The notes: generated by a model not told the origin, from the sequence alone. Positions 18,915 to 27,517 are shown, numbered from the stretch's first letter. The stretch: DNA of 64,000 nucleotides from Hypericibacter adhaerens (GCF_008728835.1 NZ_CP042582.1:5253001-5317000); one strand, 5' to 3'. Numbers and translations are program-made.

Positions 18915-19128
18915 AATCGCAACTTCTTCAACTCCTGTCAGGGGTTCTACGGCGTCATCCATGAAGCTATATCGACGCCATCGATGATGGTTGCGGACGG
19001 CAAGGTGGTACGACTTTCGTTGATCGATTCCGGCTCGCTCGCAATACGCTCCGAGGCGGCGCATTTGCAGGCATGAGCTTACATACTTGTGGGCTCACTC
19101 CAGCGCATGACCATCTCGCGCAGCGAGC
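18915..19128 (+). pseudogene. Degenerate internal fragment of the glycosyltransferase-like gene
   Basis: Translation in this stretch gives NRNFFNSCQGFYGVIHEA and later VVRLSLIDSGSLAIRSEAAHLQA. These match YRNFTSAWQEFHDVIHRS and LVRYPLINSGVFALRAEAPHWQA of the intact protein in the same order. After the stop at 19074-19076 the similarity continues in DNA (CACTCCAGCGCA...CGCAGCGAGC against CACTTCAGCGCA...CTCAGCGAGC). There is no start, the DxD region is missing and a stop interrupts it, so it is a remnant. It closes the space between the lipoprotein gene and the oxygenase cluster; nothing else is visible in 18812-19303. Confidence 0.75.
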
Positions 19129-19303
19129 ACGCCCACCGCCGCCACCTTCCTCTCGGCGATCTGTCTTGATTCCGCTTTTCTGGTCCCTTAGTGGAACGCC
19201 AACCTTAGAGCCGTTCGATGCTAGTCGGGTTGATGACGAGACCTTTGCGAGGACTTTTGTGGCGTCCAGTTGCCCATCCGATGTGTCTAATTGCAATTGA
19301 TCG

Positions 19304-19909
19304 TCAAGACGTGCCGGCAGACGATGAGGGCCTGATCGGGGGCAGCCCACAGGCTTCGCGTCCATCATGGGCCCAACAAGCGTGTGCTCCGTCACGGCGC
19401 ACATAGTGCAAAAACATCTGATACTGCAGTCCGCCATCGAACGAATCACGCCAATGTGGAACTTGAGTACCCCAATAGATTAACCCATCACCCGAGCGCA
19501 GGCCGATCGCGCGCACCCGACCGTCGATGCCACGGACCCATAAGGGCCAGTCAACGTCTTCGGGCTCGGAAGCAACCGTCACTGATACTCCGATTTCGCA
19601 GGCTGCTCGGTCCACATGCTGGCGCAATACGGCCCCGTGCCCGTAAATGCGCCAAAACGAATAGCTTGGAACCAGCGCGTCCCCTACGATAGATTCGACC
19701 AGCGGCTGCAGCAGAGACAGCAAACTTTCGCTAAGCAGGGCGCCGTATTGCTCAAACTGGCCGGCAGTCACCTCGTTGTCCGACACCACCATGCGGCCTG
19801 AACGATGCGACAGATCCATGTAGACGCGGCCTAAGCTCTGCATTTCACGAGACAACAGGCCGCTCACCTTAGCGTGGCCATGTCGCCGAAAAGCCTTAGC
19901 AAGATTCAT
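19304..19909 (-). CDS. 2OG-Fe(II)-type oxygenase-like protein
   Basis: A 201-residue protein with LRQHVDRAACEIGVSVTV, giving an HxD pair near residue 118, and DGLIYWGTQVPHWRDSF, giving the distal His in the usual VxHWxDSF context. Between them is a beta-rich core, consistent with a double-stranded beta-helix Fe(II)/2-oxoglutarate hydroxylase. QYQMFLHYVRR could supply the 2-oxoglutarate contact. It is the last gene of the leftward oxygenase cluster, 57 bp after the P450. Base composition is clearly lower in GC than core genes. The substrate is unknown; a peptide or small molecule modified by the upstream enzymes is the natural guess. Confidence 0.6.
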   Translation of the reverse strand: MNLAKAFRRHGHAKVSGLLSREMQSLGRVYMDLSHRSGRMVVSDNEVTAGQFEQYGALLSESLLSLLQPLVESIVGDALVPSYSFWRIYGHGAVLRQHVDRAACEIGVSVTVASEPEDVDWPLWVRGIDGRVRAIGLRSGDGLIYWGTQVPHWRDSFDGGLQYQMFLHYVRRDGAHACWAHDGREACGLPPIRPSSSAGTS

Positions 19910-19966
19910 CCTGCAAGCCTGCCCCTGCGGCGCAACACAAGTAGAGCTTGGGTGAAGAGTCAGCGC

Positions 19967-21139
19967 TCACTCCTTGCCGCTCTGGCGCAGCGATACGGCA
20001 AAGTCCAGGGAGGGGCGTAGTGCCACTAGGGGCAGTGCATGCGGCATCGCAGAGGTGCGGACGGAAAACCTCCCAAGAAACGACTGCACACCCATTACCA
20101 GGAACGGCACGTTCCAGCGCGCGGCTGGGCAGGTTTTAGCTCCTCCGCCGAAAGGTATGAAAGCGTACCCCTTCACGCGGCCGGCCTCAAAGCGTTGCGG
20201 GTGGAATCGGCACGGCCTGTTCCATAGCGATCGCATTCGGTGCAAGGCATAGGGTGACACTACTACAGCATCGCCGGGGCGAATGGTGGCGCCTGCAAGG
20301 ACAAGCGTACTTGTACAGGTGCGCTCCAGCGCCCAGGCCGGCGGATAGAGGCGCAGTGCCTCCCTAACTACCGCCACACACAGCTCGTCCGATTCATCAA
20401 AAGATCCACTGTTGCCATGCAAAACCCCGTTCGCACGAACCCGGGCTTGCATAGCTGGGTGGCGTCCGAGCAGCAGTAGCGTCCACGTAAAGGCGTAGGC
20501 TAAAGGTACCGCCGCATTCAAAAGCGTTTCCTGCACCGCATAGCTCAGGTCGCTGGATAGCGGCTGCCTGAGATGACGGGTTATGCCTTCGGCGAGTTGT
20601 CGCAGCAGCATCCGAGCCGACCGCTCACGTCCATCCAGCGCTTGGTGCTCCGGCACCGGGAAGTTTGTGCCCAAACGCGACCTAACATCTTCGATCACGT
20701 TGGACGCCTGGGCTATTTTTATTGCATTCGCCCCGACGTCAAAATCGAACAGTAATCGGGTGCTCAAGGCGAAGAACATAGCCTTGAGTTCATCGCAAAA
20801 GGTCTCCGAAGATAGCGCCTGACCTGTGACGGCGGAGCTGTCGCACGTCAGTAAGCTAGCGTACGAGCCAAAAAAAGCGTGTACCTGCCGCATTAAAGCA
20901 CATGCTGATGCGGTGGCAGTCTCTATCCCCAGCCAAACTCGCCCCATCGGTGCCAAGAGAGGGTGAATAGACTTGATGGGGTGGGCGGAACCGGCAAACA
21001 CATCACTACGCCCCAACGCCGTTTTGACGGCACCCAGGTCGCTCACTAGGTAGGCGTCGCCTTGCTCACTATCATAACGGGATATCCCACATGTGGACTT
21101 CGCGAGGCTCAGAAGTTCGTGGGCCGCGTGATTCGGCAT
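19967..21139 (-). CDS. Cytochrome P450 with atypical heme-loop and I-helix
   Basis: A 390-residue soluble P450-fold protein. The K-helix ExxR is in VVREALRLYPPAWALER, the meander is CRFHPQRFEAGRV, and the heme-binding loop YAFIPFGGGAKTCPAARW has the thiolate Cys. The usual Gly after Cys-x is Ala, and the I-helix (ETLLNAAVPLAYAFTWTLLLLGRHP) lacks the standard A/G-G-x-D/E-T oxygen-activation motif. It may therefore catalyse unusual chemistry or have relaxed function. It is preceded 14 bp upstream by the JmjC-like gene, implying one transcript. No ferredoxin or reductase gene lies nearby. Confidence 0.8.
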   Translation of the reverse strand: MPNHAAHELLSLAKSTCGISRYDSEQGDAYLVSDLGAVKTALGRSDVFAGSAHPIKSIHPLLAPMGRVWLGIETATASACALMRQVHAFFGSYASLLTCDSSAVTGQALSSETFCDELKAMFFALSTRLLFDFDVGANAIKIAQASNVIEDVRSRLGTNFPVPEHQALDGRERSARMLLRQLAEGITRHLRQPLSSDLSYAVQETLLNAAVPLAYAFTWTLLLLGRHPAMQARVRANGVLHGNSGSFDESDELCVAVVREALRLYPPAWALERTCTSTLVLAGATIRPGDAVVVSPYALHRMRSLWNRPCRFHPQRFEAGRVKGYAFIPFGGGAKTCPAARWNVPFLVMGVQSFLGRFSVRTSAMPHALPLVALRPSLDFAVSLRQSGKE

Positions 21140-21153
21140 GGCTTCTCACGCTC

Positions 21154-22113
21154 TCAGTCGCCCGCAGACATGCGCTGCGACCATGTACGAATGATGTCCG
21201 TCCTGTCATCAAGGCTCTTGTCCACCCACTGGCGCAGTGCGTGCAAGCGCTCAACGAAGAACGCGTCTACTTCACTCAAGGTCTCATATGCCTCTTTGAT
21301 GCCACTAGACCGCGGAGCCATAGGCGCGGCGCCGCGCCAGTTAGGGTCCGACAACGCCTGTTTGAGCAAGGTGGAGAAAATTATCTCGTGTGTGCTGCCA
21401 GCGCCAACATGGTTCAGAGTAAGGGCGACGGACAGTGAGTGCCCCTGCGCGCAAGCCGTGTGCCAGACTCCAGCGGGCACGATCAAGATGTCGCCAGCAC
21501 TAAGCGTATAAGTGCTAGCCTCACTCGGAAATCGCGGTTGATCGAACTGTTCCCAGGGTTCCAACTCGGGCGCGCTGCGGAAATACCGGTACACGCCGTC
21601 TGGAAAGCGGCCAGCGTTAGCTATAGGGTGACGCACGGCTGGCGCCACATCCACAAACCATTGCTTACTGCCTTCTATCTGCAGGGTGATAACTGTCTTA
21701 TCATCGAAGTGCGGCGTGTAGCCCGCGCCAGCTTTGGATAAATATGCTCGACAATCGACTAAGCCGGACCAGCCTAAACTAGTCTTGCACGCCCTGGCCA
21801 AACCCCCGAGCTCAGACGATGCCCGATTCACGCCAGTAATGCACACCGTGCCCCCGGCTTGGTAATGGGCATTCACCTCATCCGCGTTTATGCTGCTCAG
21901 CGGGGTCATGCTTTCGCGGCCTTCACTGGCATAAGTGACATGCAGCTCGACAGCCCGGCGACAGGCCTCATCCAGTCGCTTGCGGCTAAACAGACCCCGG
22001 AACTTTACCCTAGATCCAGCCTGATACATCGGTTTGCCGGATTCACAACACTCAACAATGTCGCGTGTAGTGAGAGGCGATATCAGCTGATCGAAATCGA
22101 TGACTTGTCTCAA
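21154..22113 (-). CDS. JmjC/cupin-type Fe(II)/2-oxoglutarate oxygenase
   Basis: The 319-residue protein has a JmjC-like cupin core. LSKAGAGYTPHFDDKTVITLQIEGSKQWFV supplies the HxD metal ligands, and DILIVPAGVWHTACAQGHSLSVALTL supplies the distal His and the closing strand. This arrangement resembles cupin_4/JmjC hydroxylases, which oxidise amino-acid side chains of proteins or peptides. The frame opens with TTG at 22113 and no strong ribosome binding site, so the start is uncertain. It lies between the 77-residue peptide gene and the P450 on the same strand. A role in modifying that peptide is an inference from position. Confidence 0.75.
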   Translation of the reverse strand: MRQVIDFDQLISPLTTRDIVECCESGKPMYQAGSRVKFRGLFSRKRLDEACRRAVELHVTYASEGRESMTPLSSINADEVNAHYQAGGTVCITGVNRASSELGGLARACKTSLGWSGLVDCRAYLSKAGAGYTPHFDDKTVITLQIEGSKQWFVDVAPAVRHPIANAGRFPDGVYRYFRSAPELEPWEQFDQPRFPSEASTYTLSAGDILIVPAGVWHTACAQGHSLSVALTLNHVGAGSTHEIIFSTLLKQALSDPNWRGAAPMAPRSSGIKEAYETLSEVDAFFVERLHALRQWVDKSLDDRTDIIRTWSQRMSAGD

Positions 22114-22244
22114 CTGCGTTAGGCCCTGATGCTTAGCTACAATCGACGCGGGTTTGATCGGGACGACTTTCAGCCTCTAGAGACAGCGCGGCCTCATCTG
22201 TATTTGCATTAGGCCTCTGAGACTGTCTGCTTATGACACAAGTA

Positions 22245-22478
22245 TCATCGGCTCTTGCCACCCGACTTCATGCCGATAGTGGTCTTCTTGGCAATCTTCT
22301 TGGGTCTGGCACCCTTGACGTAGGCCCAGCCGTCGTGCGGCCCTCTTTGGGCATCAAACACTGGCTCCAAGCAGAGCGTAGCTGGGCGAGGGGTTTCGGC
22401 TGACCTCACTAGATATTTGGTCAACTCCGAATCTGGGATATTGTAAATGTTGCCCTTATCGTCGCGAATAATAGCCAT
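22245..22478 (-). CDS. 77-residue peptide, candidate precursor or substrate
   Basis: The product begins MAIIRDDKGNIYNIPDSELT, an acidic leader-like half, followed by a Pro/Gly middle (QRGPHDGWAYVKGARP) and a Lys-rich C-terminus (KKIAKKTTIGMKSGGKSR). Its ATG is preceded by ACAGGAGTAAGAG, the best ribosome binding site seen in the cluster, which would suit a gene needing more product than the enzymes. It lies between the DUF6065-like gene and the JmjC, P450 and 2OG-oxygenase genes. No known precursor family is recognised, and the peptide could instead be a small DNA-binding or accessory protein. Confidence 0.55.
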   Translation of the reverse strand: MAIIRDDKGNIYNIPDSELTKYLVRSAETPRPATLCLEPVFDAQRGPHDGWAYVKGARPKKIAKKTTIGMKSGGKSR

Positions 22479-22566
22479 CTCTTACTCCTGTGAGTGATTT
22501 GACCAAGGAACACAATCGGGTCTTTGAACGCGGGACTCATCGCTCGACTGCTCGCACCTTGCCTGT

Positions 22567-23355
22567 TCACCGCTGGCGCGTGCGGCTTTTTGTTTCAATG
22601 CTGACGCCAGGCGACGGCGTATCCAGTCGCTTAGCTACCTTCGCAGCGCCCTGTGTCCGCGCCAGACAGCTGAGCACCTTGTACTTGTTGTCGAAAGAAG
22701 GATAGCCATTGTCGCTATGCACCGTCCGATCACTGAACGTTTCGGGATGCTTGGCTAGCGTTAGCGAGCGTTGATTGCGCGACAAGGCTAGATCGGCTTG
22801 CATTTCCTTAATGTCGTAGGACTCGCCCAACGGCACGACAAGTATCTGCGCGATGGGATCGCCGTAATTGAACAAAATGGTCTTGCGAAAAGACGGCGCC
22901 TTAAACACCAGGAAGAATGGACGCGGCCACCAGTGAGTTTCGACAATCCCCGGAATGGCAATGGGCGCTGTGCCAGTGATGTCCATCAAGCAGCGAGGGT
23001 GCGGTAAGACAAACAAACCCATACCATCGGGCACCTCAATGTCTAGCAACGGGCTCAGCCCAAAATACCCTGGTGCAAATGCACTAAACGGGTGCCATCC
23101 CTGAGGGGCTCCCGATGGCAATTCCGCCGCGACGTCGCCAGACCACACTGGGCGGCCGCGCCTCAAGCTGACTTGGCAGAGCGCCTTCCAACTGAAGCGA
23201 ATCTCAAGACCATATGTAGCGGCCTCGTAAAACGGCTTGCAATGCCAGGGTTGCGGCAAATCGCGCGTGGCCTCTCCACTCCACCCCGGTACCAGAAGCT
23301 TGGTACGCCGGGGCTCCAGCACGTCATGGAGTTTTCGAAACCTCAATTGCATCAT
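22567..23355 (-). CDS. DUF6065-like protein
   Basis: A 262-residue protein starting MMQLRFRKLHDVLEPRRTKLL. It contains WHCKPFYEAATYGLEIRFSW, FGLSPLLDIEVPDGMGLFVLP, and IPGIVETHWWPRPFFLVFKA followed by FNYGDPIAQILVVPLG. This order matches what I recall of DUF6065 proteins, a beta-rich family without assigned activity. A TTG-initiated extension to 23379 is possible, but the ATG at 23355 overlaps the stop of the upstream small ORF as ATGA. That favours this start and translational coupling. It heads the larger genes of the oxygenase cluster. Confidence 0.6.
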   Translation of the reverse strand: MMQLRFRKLHDVLEPRRTKLLVPGWSGEATRDLPQPWHCKPFYEAATYGLEIRFSWKALCQVSLRRGRPVWSGDVAAELPSGAPQGWHPFSAFAPGYFGLSPLLDIEVPDGMGLFVLPHPRCLMDITGTAPIAIPGIVETHWWPRPFFLVFKAPSFRKTILFNYGDPIAQILVVPLGESYDIKEMQADLALSRNQRSLTLAKHPETFSDRTVHSDNGYPSFDNKYKVLSCLARTQGAAKVAKRLDTPSPGVSIETKSRTRQR

Positions 23356-23585
23356 TTCTCGGATCGAAGTGGGGGACAAACAAGTACCATCGCCTCGCTG
23401 CTTAGCCGGCTCCAGCCTTGCCGTCGTTGGTTTGCAAGACTGGAGCTGACCGAACTGTCGATAGCATCAAGATCACCGGCAGCACTAAGTCTCCGGAGCA
23501 GATTTCGGGGAACTGGATTTGCTTTGCTCACTGGGGAGTTCTTGTCGCCCGCGATTGTCAAGCTATCTGCGAGCACCTCGACCAT
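23352..23585 (-). CDS. Small peptide gene coupled to the DUF6065-like gene
   Basis: From the ATG at 23585 this frame encodes 77 residues (MVEVLADSLTIAGDKNSPVS..., ending VLVCPPLRSEK); a TTG at 23594 would add three. The stop codon overlaps the ATG of the DUF6065-like gene in an ATGA, a standard sign of co-translation. No ribosome binding site or family is evident. It could be a second peptide substrate, a leader/regulator, or a chance open frame. Confidence 0.4.
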   Translation of the reverse strand: MVEVLADSLTIAGDKNSPVSKANPVPRNLLRRLSAAGDLDAIDSSVSSSLANQRRQGWSRLSSEAMVLVCPPLRSEK

Positions 23586-23817
23586 AAGCGTCAATACAAT
23601 CGCCGACTTTCCAAACGATAGCTAGATATCAAGACATAGGAATCTAGTCAAATTATATCTTCGACTTTGGGTTGTGGCGCGCGTTGGTTGTTGCGCCAAT
23701 CATCTATAGGATATCGGTGGTAGCGAGGCTGCACCGCACCGCGCGGTCCTCAACGCCACCTCGCAACCCCTTTTCCCGCCAGTGGACATCGCCTCGCCGC
23801 ACTGCCATATAACCGGC
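23586..23817. other. AT-rich gap between oxygenase cluster and dapF
   Basis: No gene is visible. The sequence is AT-rich around 23600-23670 and marks the right edge of the lower-GC island, with core base composition resuming near 23700. The promoters of the leftward peptide/oxygenase cluster and of dapF should be here. Confidence 0.5.
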
Positions 23818-24711
23818 ATGATGCAGACCACCGCCTTCACCAAGATGCACGGCCTGGGCAACGACTTCGCCGTGATCGACCTGCGCGGCGGGGCGGGAGT
23901 TGGCGCGTCCGCCAAAGACGCGGCCGGGGCGGCCGGCGCCAACGGTGCGCTGGCCGACATCACCGACGCCCAGGCCAAGGCCATCGCCGACCGGCGGACC
24001 GGGGTCGGCTGCGACCAGGTCATCCTCCTGGAGCGCCCCCGGGCGAAGCTGGCGGACGTCTATATGCGCATCCGCAATGCCGATGGCAGCGAGGTCGAGG
24101 CTTGCGGCAACGGGGCGCGCTGCGTGGCGGCGCTGGTCATGGCCGAGACCGGGCGCAACCATGTGGTGATCGAGAGCGTGGTCGGGCTGCTGGATGCCGA
24201 GGCGGCGCCCGACGGCCGGATCTCGGTCGATATGGGCGAGGCCCGGCTCGACTGGCGTGAGATTCCGGTCGCCAAGCCGCTGGACACCCTTCATCTCGGG
24301 ATCGAGCTGGGGCCGCTGTCGGACCCGGTCGGGGTCAATATCGGCAACCCCCATGCCGTGTTCTTCGTGCCGGATGCCGAGGCGATCGACGTCGCGGCCC
24401 TGGGCCCGGTGCTGGAGCGCCACCCGCTCTTCCCCGAGAAGGCCAATATCGAGGTCGCGACGGTGCTGTCGCCGACCCTGATCCGGATGCGGGTCTGGGA
24501 GCGCGGGGTCGGCATCACGCGGGCCTGCGGCACCGGCGCCTGCGCCACCCTGGTCGCGGCCCATCGTCGCAAGCTCGCGGCCCGCAAGGCCACGGTCCGG
24601 CTCGACGGCGGCGAGCTCGAGATCGAATGGCTGCCGGACGGCCATGTCCGCATGACGGGGCCCGCCACGACCAGCTTCACCGGCAGACTCGACGCGTCGC
24701 TGCTGGGCTAA
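23818..24711 (+). CDS. dapF: Diaminopimelate epimerase
   Basis: Interconverts LL- and meso-diaminopimelate for lysine and peptidoglycan synthesis. The protein starts MMQTTAFTKMHGLGNDFAVIDLRGG. The catalytic cysteines are in EVEACGNGARCVAAL and ITRACGTGACATLVAA, with NIGNPHAVFFV between them. An in-frame upstream ATG at 23782 exists, but family alignments begin at KMHGLGNDF, so 23818 or 23821 is the start. It begins the rightward core block after the island. Confidence 0.96.
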   Translation: MMQTTAFTKMHGLGNDFAVIDLRGGAGVGASAKDAAGAAGANGALADITDAQAKAIADRRTGVGCDQVILLERPRAKLADVYMRIRNADGSEVEACGNGARCVAALVMAETGRNHVVIESVVGLLDAEAAPDGRISVDMGEARLDWREIPVAKPLDTLHLGIELGPLSDPVGVNIGNPHAVFFVPDAEAIDVAALGPVLERHPLFPEKANIEVATVLSPTLIRMRVWERGVGITRACGTGACATLVAAHRRKLAARKATVRLDGGELEIEWLPDGHVRMTGPATTSFTGRLDASLLG

Positions 24712-24757
24712 TATTGTCTGGCCGCCCCAGGAAGGGATCGGCGACACCCTCGCCCTC

Positions 24758-24856
24758 TTTTGTCATCCCCGCGAAGGCGGGGATCCATGAACACCCATCG
24801 CGCAGGACTGGGCTCGGCCCGTGTTCATGGGCCCCCGCCTTCGCGGGGGTGACGAC
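24758..24856. repeat. Intergenic inverted repeat between dapF and mtaB
   Basis: TCATCCCCGCGAAGGCGGGG and CCCCCGCCTTCGCGGGGGTGA form long arms about 100 bp apart, with further pairing of ATGAACAC and GTGTTCAT inside. The arms themselves also fold locally. This resembles widely dispersed intergenic palindromes of alphaproteobacteria and would form a stable cruciform or an RNA hairpin in a dapF-mtaB read-through transcript. Confidence 0.7.
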
Positions 24857-24900
24857 CGAGTGGCGGGGACCGCCGGCGCCTCCCGACGACGAACGAGACC

Positions 24901-26181
24901 ATGACCGAACCCCGCGTCCTCACCTTCGGCTGCCGCCTGAACGCCTTCGAATCCGAGGTGATGCGCGGCCATGCCCAAGCGGCGGGGCTAGGCGACGCGA
25001 TCCTGGTCAATAGCTGCGCCGTCACGGCCGAGGCCGAGCGCCAGGCGCGCCAGGCGATCCGCAAGGCGCGGCGCGAAAACCCGAGCGCGCGCATCGTCGT
25101 CACCGGCTGCGCCGCCCAGATCGACCCCGCCCGCTTCGCCGCCATGCCCGAGGTCGACCATGTCATGGGCAATGGCGAGAAGCTCGAGGCCAAGAGCTGG
25201 CAGGCGCTGGCTTCGGGCGAGGCACCGCGGAGCGCGGTCGCCGACATCATGCAATTGCGCGAGAGCGCCGCGCACCTCATCGCCGGCTTCGGCGGGCGCG
25301 CCCGCGTCTTCCTCGAGGTGCAGCAGGGCTGCGACCATCGCTGCACCTTCTGCATCATCCCCTATGGCCGCGGGCCCAGCCGCTCGCTACCGGTGGGCGA
25401 GATCGTCAATCAGGCGCGTTCGCTGACCGAGAGCGGCGTCGCCGAGCTGGTGCTGACCGGCGTCGATCTCACCTCCTACGGTCAGGACCTGCCGGGCAAG
25501 CCGACGCTGGGCCAGATGGCCCGCCGGCTCTTGAAGCTGGTGCCGGACCTCCCGCGCCTGCGCATCTCCTCGGTCGACCCGATCGAGGTGGACGAGGACC
25601 TGGTGGCGCTCGTGGCCGAGGAGCCGCGGCTGATGCCGCATCTCCATCTCTCGCTGCAGCATGGCGACGACCTGATCCTCAAGCGCATGAAGCGCCGTCA
25701 CTTGCGTGCCGACGCCGTGGCACTCACCGCAAGGCTGCGCGCGTTGCGGCCCGACATCGTCTTCGGCGCCGATCTCATCGCGGGATTCCCGACCGAGAGC
25801 GAGGCCGCGCACCAGGCCAACCTCAGCCTGGTCGAGGAATGCAGCCTGACCTTCCTCCATGTCTTCCCCTATTCGGCGCGGAAAGGCACGCCGGCCGCGC
25901 GCATGCCGCCGCTGCCGATGGCGCTCCGGCGCGAGCGCGCGGCGGCGCTGCGCGCGCAGGGCGAGATCGCGAAGGCCGCCTGGTTCGCGAAGAGCACGGG
26001 CCGCGACACGGCGCTCCTGGTCGAGAAGAACGAGGCGAGCCACGCGCTGGGCCATACCGAGCATTTCGCGCCGGCACGGCTTCGGGGTGAAGCCGCGCCC
26101 GGCAGCATCGTCAGGGCGCGCGTCGCCGGCCATGACGAGGACGGCCTGATCCTCGAAGCGCTGGCGCAGGCAGCAGCGTAG
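24901..26181 (+). CDS. mtaB: tRNA t6A37 methylthiotransferase MtaB
   Basis: A radical-SAM enzyme that adds a methylthio group to N6-threonylcarbamoyladenosine at position 37 of tRNA. The 426-residue protein has the UPF0004 domain (TFGCRLNAFESEVM, VNSCAVTAEAERQARQAIRKA, VVTGCAAQIDP) with three cluster cysteines. The radical-SAM CxxxCxxC motif is in QQGCDHRCTFCIIPYGRG. A short TRAM-like C-terminus ends SIVRARVAGHDEDGLILEA. Length and order are typical. It is downstream of dapF, as in many alphaproteobacteria. Confidence 0.93.
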   Translation: MTEPRVLTFGCRLNAFESEVMRGHAQAAGLGDAILVNSCAVTAEAERQARQAIRKARRENPSARIVVTGCAAQIDPARFAAMPEVDHVMGNGEKLEAKSWQALASGEAPRSAVADIMQLRESAAHLIAGFGGRARVFLEVQQGCDHRCTFCIIPYGRGPSRSLPVGEIVNQARSLTESGVAELVLTGVDLTSYGQDLPGKPTLGQMARRLLKLVPDLPRLRISSVDPIEVDEDLVALVAEEPRLMPHLHLSLQHGDDLILKRMKRRHLRADAVALTARLRALRPDIVFGADLIAGFPTESEAAHQANLSLVEECSLTFLHVFPYSARKGTPAARMPPLPMALRRERAAALRAQGEIAKAAWFAKSTGRDTALLVEKNEASHALGHTEHFAPARLRGEAAPGSIVRARVAGHDEDGLILEALAQAAA

Positions 26182-26537
26182 TGCGGGTTCGCTCTGCGCG
26201 GTGCAATCTTCCTCTGCCAAAAACTTTCCTCTCCGCCCGCGTACCCTCCTGCTTCGGAAGGCAGGGCGGGGGATCCTCCTGCGCCAAGGCTTCGGAGGAC
26301 CAATGACGCGAGGGCTTGCCCTCCGAAGCGCATTGCGCGAAGGAGGGTTACGAAGGGTTAGCCGCAGCCGTGCGGAGGCTTACCCGGAGTTGGGTGAGGT
26401 GGGTCCTTGCTTGCGGGCATCCCCCTCACCCAGCTCCGGCTAGGCTTCGGCTTCGCCTCAGCCAAGCCTGCGCATCCCTCTCCCCCACTTCGTGGGGGCG
26501 AGGATAGATAGTTCCTGCGACAATGAGTCCTTCCTGA
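26182..26537. repeat. Repeat-rich gap between mtaB and ftsY
   Basis: The 356-bp gap carries several palindromic blocks but no gene. Examples are CTTCGGAAGGCAGGGCGGGG with a nearby GCCCTCCGAAGCG, ACCCGGAGTTGGGTGAGG against CCTCACCCAGCTCCGG (26388-26440), and TCTCCCCCACTTCGTGGGGGCGAG at the right end. The ftsY start follows directly, so part of this may lie in its 5' untranslated region. Confidence 0.6.
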
Positions 26538-27479
26538 ATGAGCGACACGACCAACGAGAAATCGGGTAGCGGTTGGCTCTCCCGCCTGAAGCGCGGGCTG
26601 GCCAAGAGCTCGGCCAAGCTTTCCGACGGCATCACCGGCATCTTCACCAAGCGCCGGCTCGACGCGGCCTCGCTCGAGGAGCTGGAGGAGCTGCTGATCG
26701 CGGCCGATCTCGGGCCCTCGGTCGCGGCCAAGCTCGCTGAGAGCTTGCGCAAGCGGCGCTTCGAGAAGGACATCGCGCCCGAAGCCGTGCGCGGGGCGCT
26801 GGCCGAGGACATCGCCCAGATCCTCAAGCCCGTGGCCAAGAGCCTGACGCTCGATCCCGCGCACCGTCCCCATGTGGTGCTGGTGGTGGGCGTCAACGGC
26901 AGCGGCAAGACCACGACCATCGGCAAGCTCGCGCACTACTGGACCGGCCAGGGCAAGAAGGTCTGGCTCGCCGCCGGCGACACCTTCCGCGCGGCGGCGA
27001 TCGAGCAGCTCCAGATCTGGGGCGAGCGCACCAGGACACCCGTCGTCGCCGGGGCCAGCGGCGCCGATTCCGCCGGCCTTGCCTTCGAGGCGCTGGAGAA
27101 AGCCAAGGCCGCCAACGCCGATCTGCTGCTGATCGACACGGCCGGCCGGTTGCACAACAAGGCGAACCTGATGGCCGAACTCGCCAAGATCGCGCGCGTG
27201 CTGAAGAAGCTCGATCCCGCGGCGCCTCAGGACTGTTTGCTGGTGCTCGACGCCACCACCGGCCAGAACGCGATCGCCCAGGTCGAGACCTTCCGCCAGA
27301 TCGTCCCGCTCACGGGGCTGGTCGTGACCAAGCTCGACGGCACGGCCCGCGGCGGCATCGTGGTGGCGCTCGCCGAGCGCTTCGGCCTGCCCGTGGTGGC
27401 GGTCGGCGTCGGCGAAGGCGCCGACGACCTCCGCCCCTTCGAGGCCGAGGCCTTCGCGCAGTCGCTGGTGGAAGGATAG
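26538..27479 (+). CDS. ftsY: Signal recognition particle receptor FtsY
   Basis: The membrane-associated SRP receptor GTPase that docks ribosome-SRP complexes to the translocon. The 313-residue protein has the NG core only, with a short N-terminus (about 20 residues) rather than the long acidic A domain of enterobacteria. Motifs are [18 protein letters not shown] (P-loop), [30 protein letters not shown] (G3), and [12 protein letters not shown] (G4). It pairs with Ffh at 13403-14755. Confidence 0.96.
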   Translation: MSDTTNEKSGSGWLSRLKRGLAKSSAKLSDGITGIFTKRRLDAASLEELEELLIAADLGPSVAAKLAESLRKRRFEKDIAPEAVRGALAEDIAQILKPVAKSLTLDPAHRPHVVLVVGVNGSGKTTTIGKLAHYWTGQGKKVWLAAGDTFRAAAIEQLQIWGERTRTPVVAGASGADSAGLAFEALEKAKAANADLLLIDTAGRLHNKANLMAELAKIARVLKKLDPAAPQDCLLVLDATTGQNAIAQVETFRQIVPLTGLVVTKLDGTARGGIVVALAERFGLPVVAVGVGEGADDLRPFEAEAFAQSLVEG

Positions 27480-27517
27480 GCCGCGGGTCGGGGGCTTAGC
27501 GGAAGGGGCAAGCGTGC

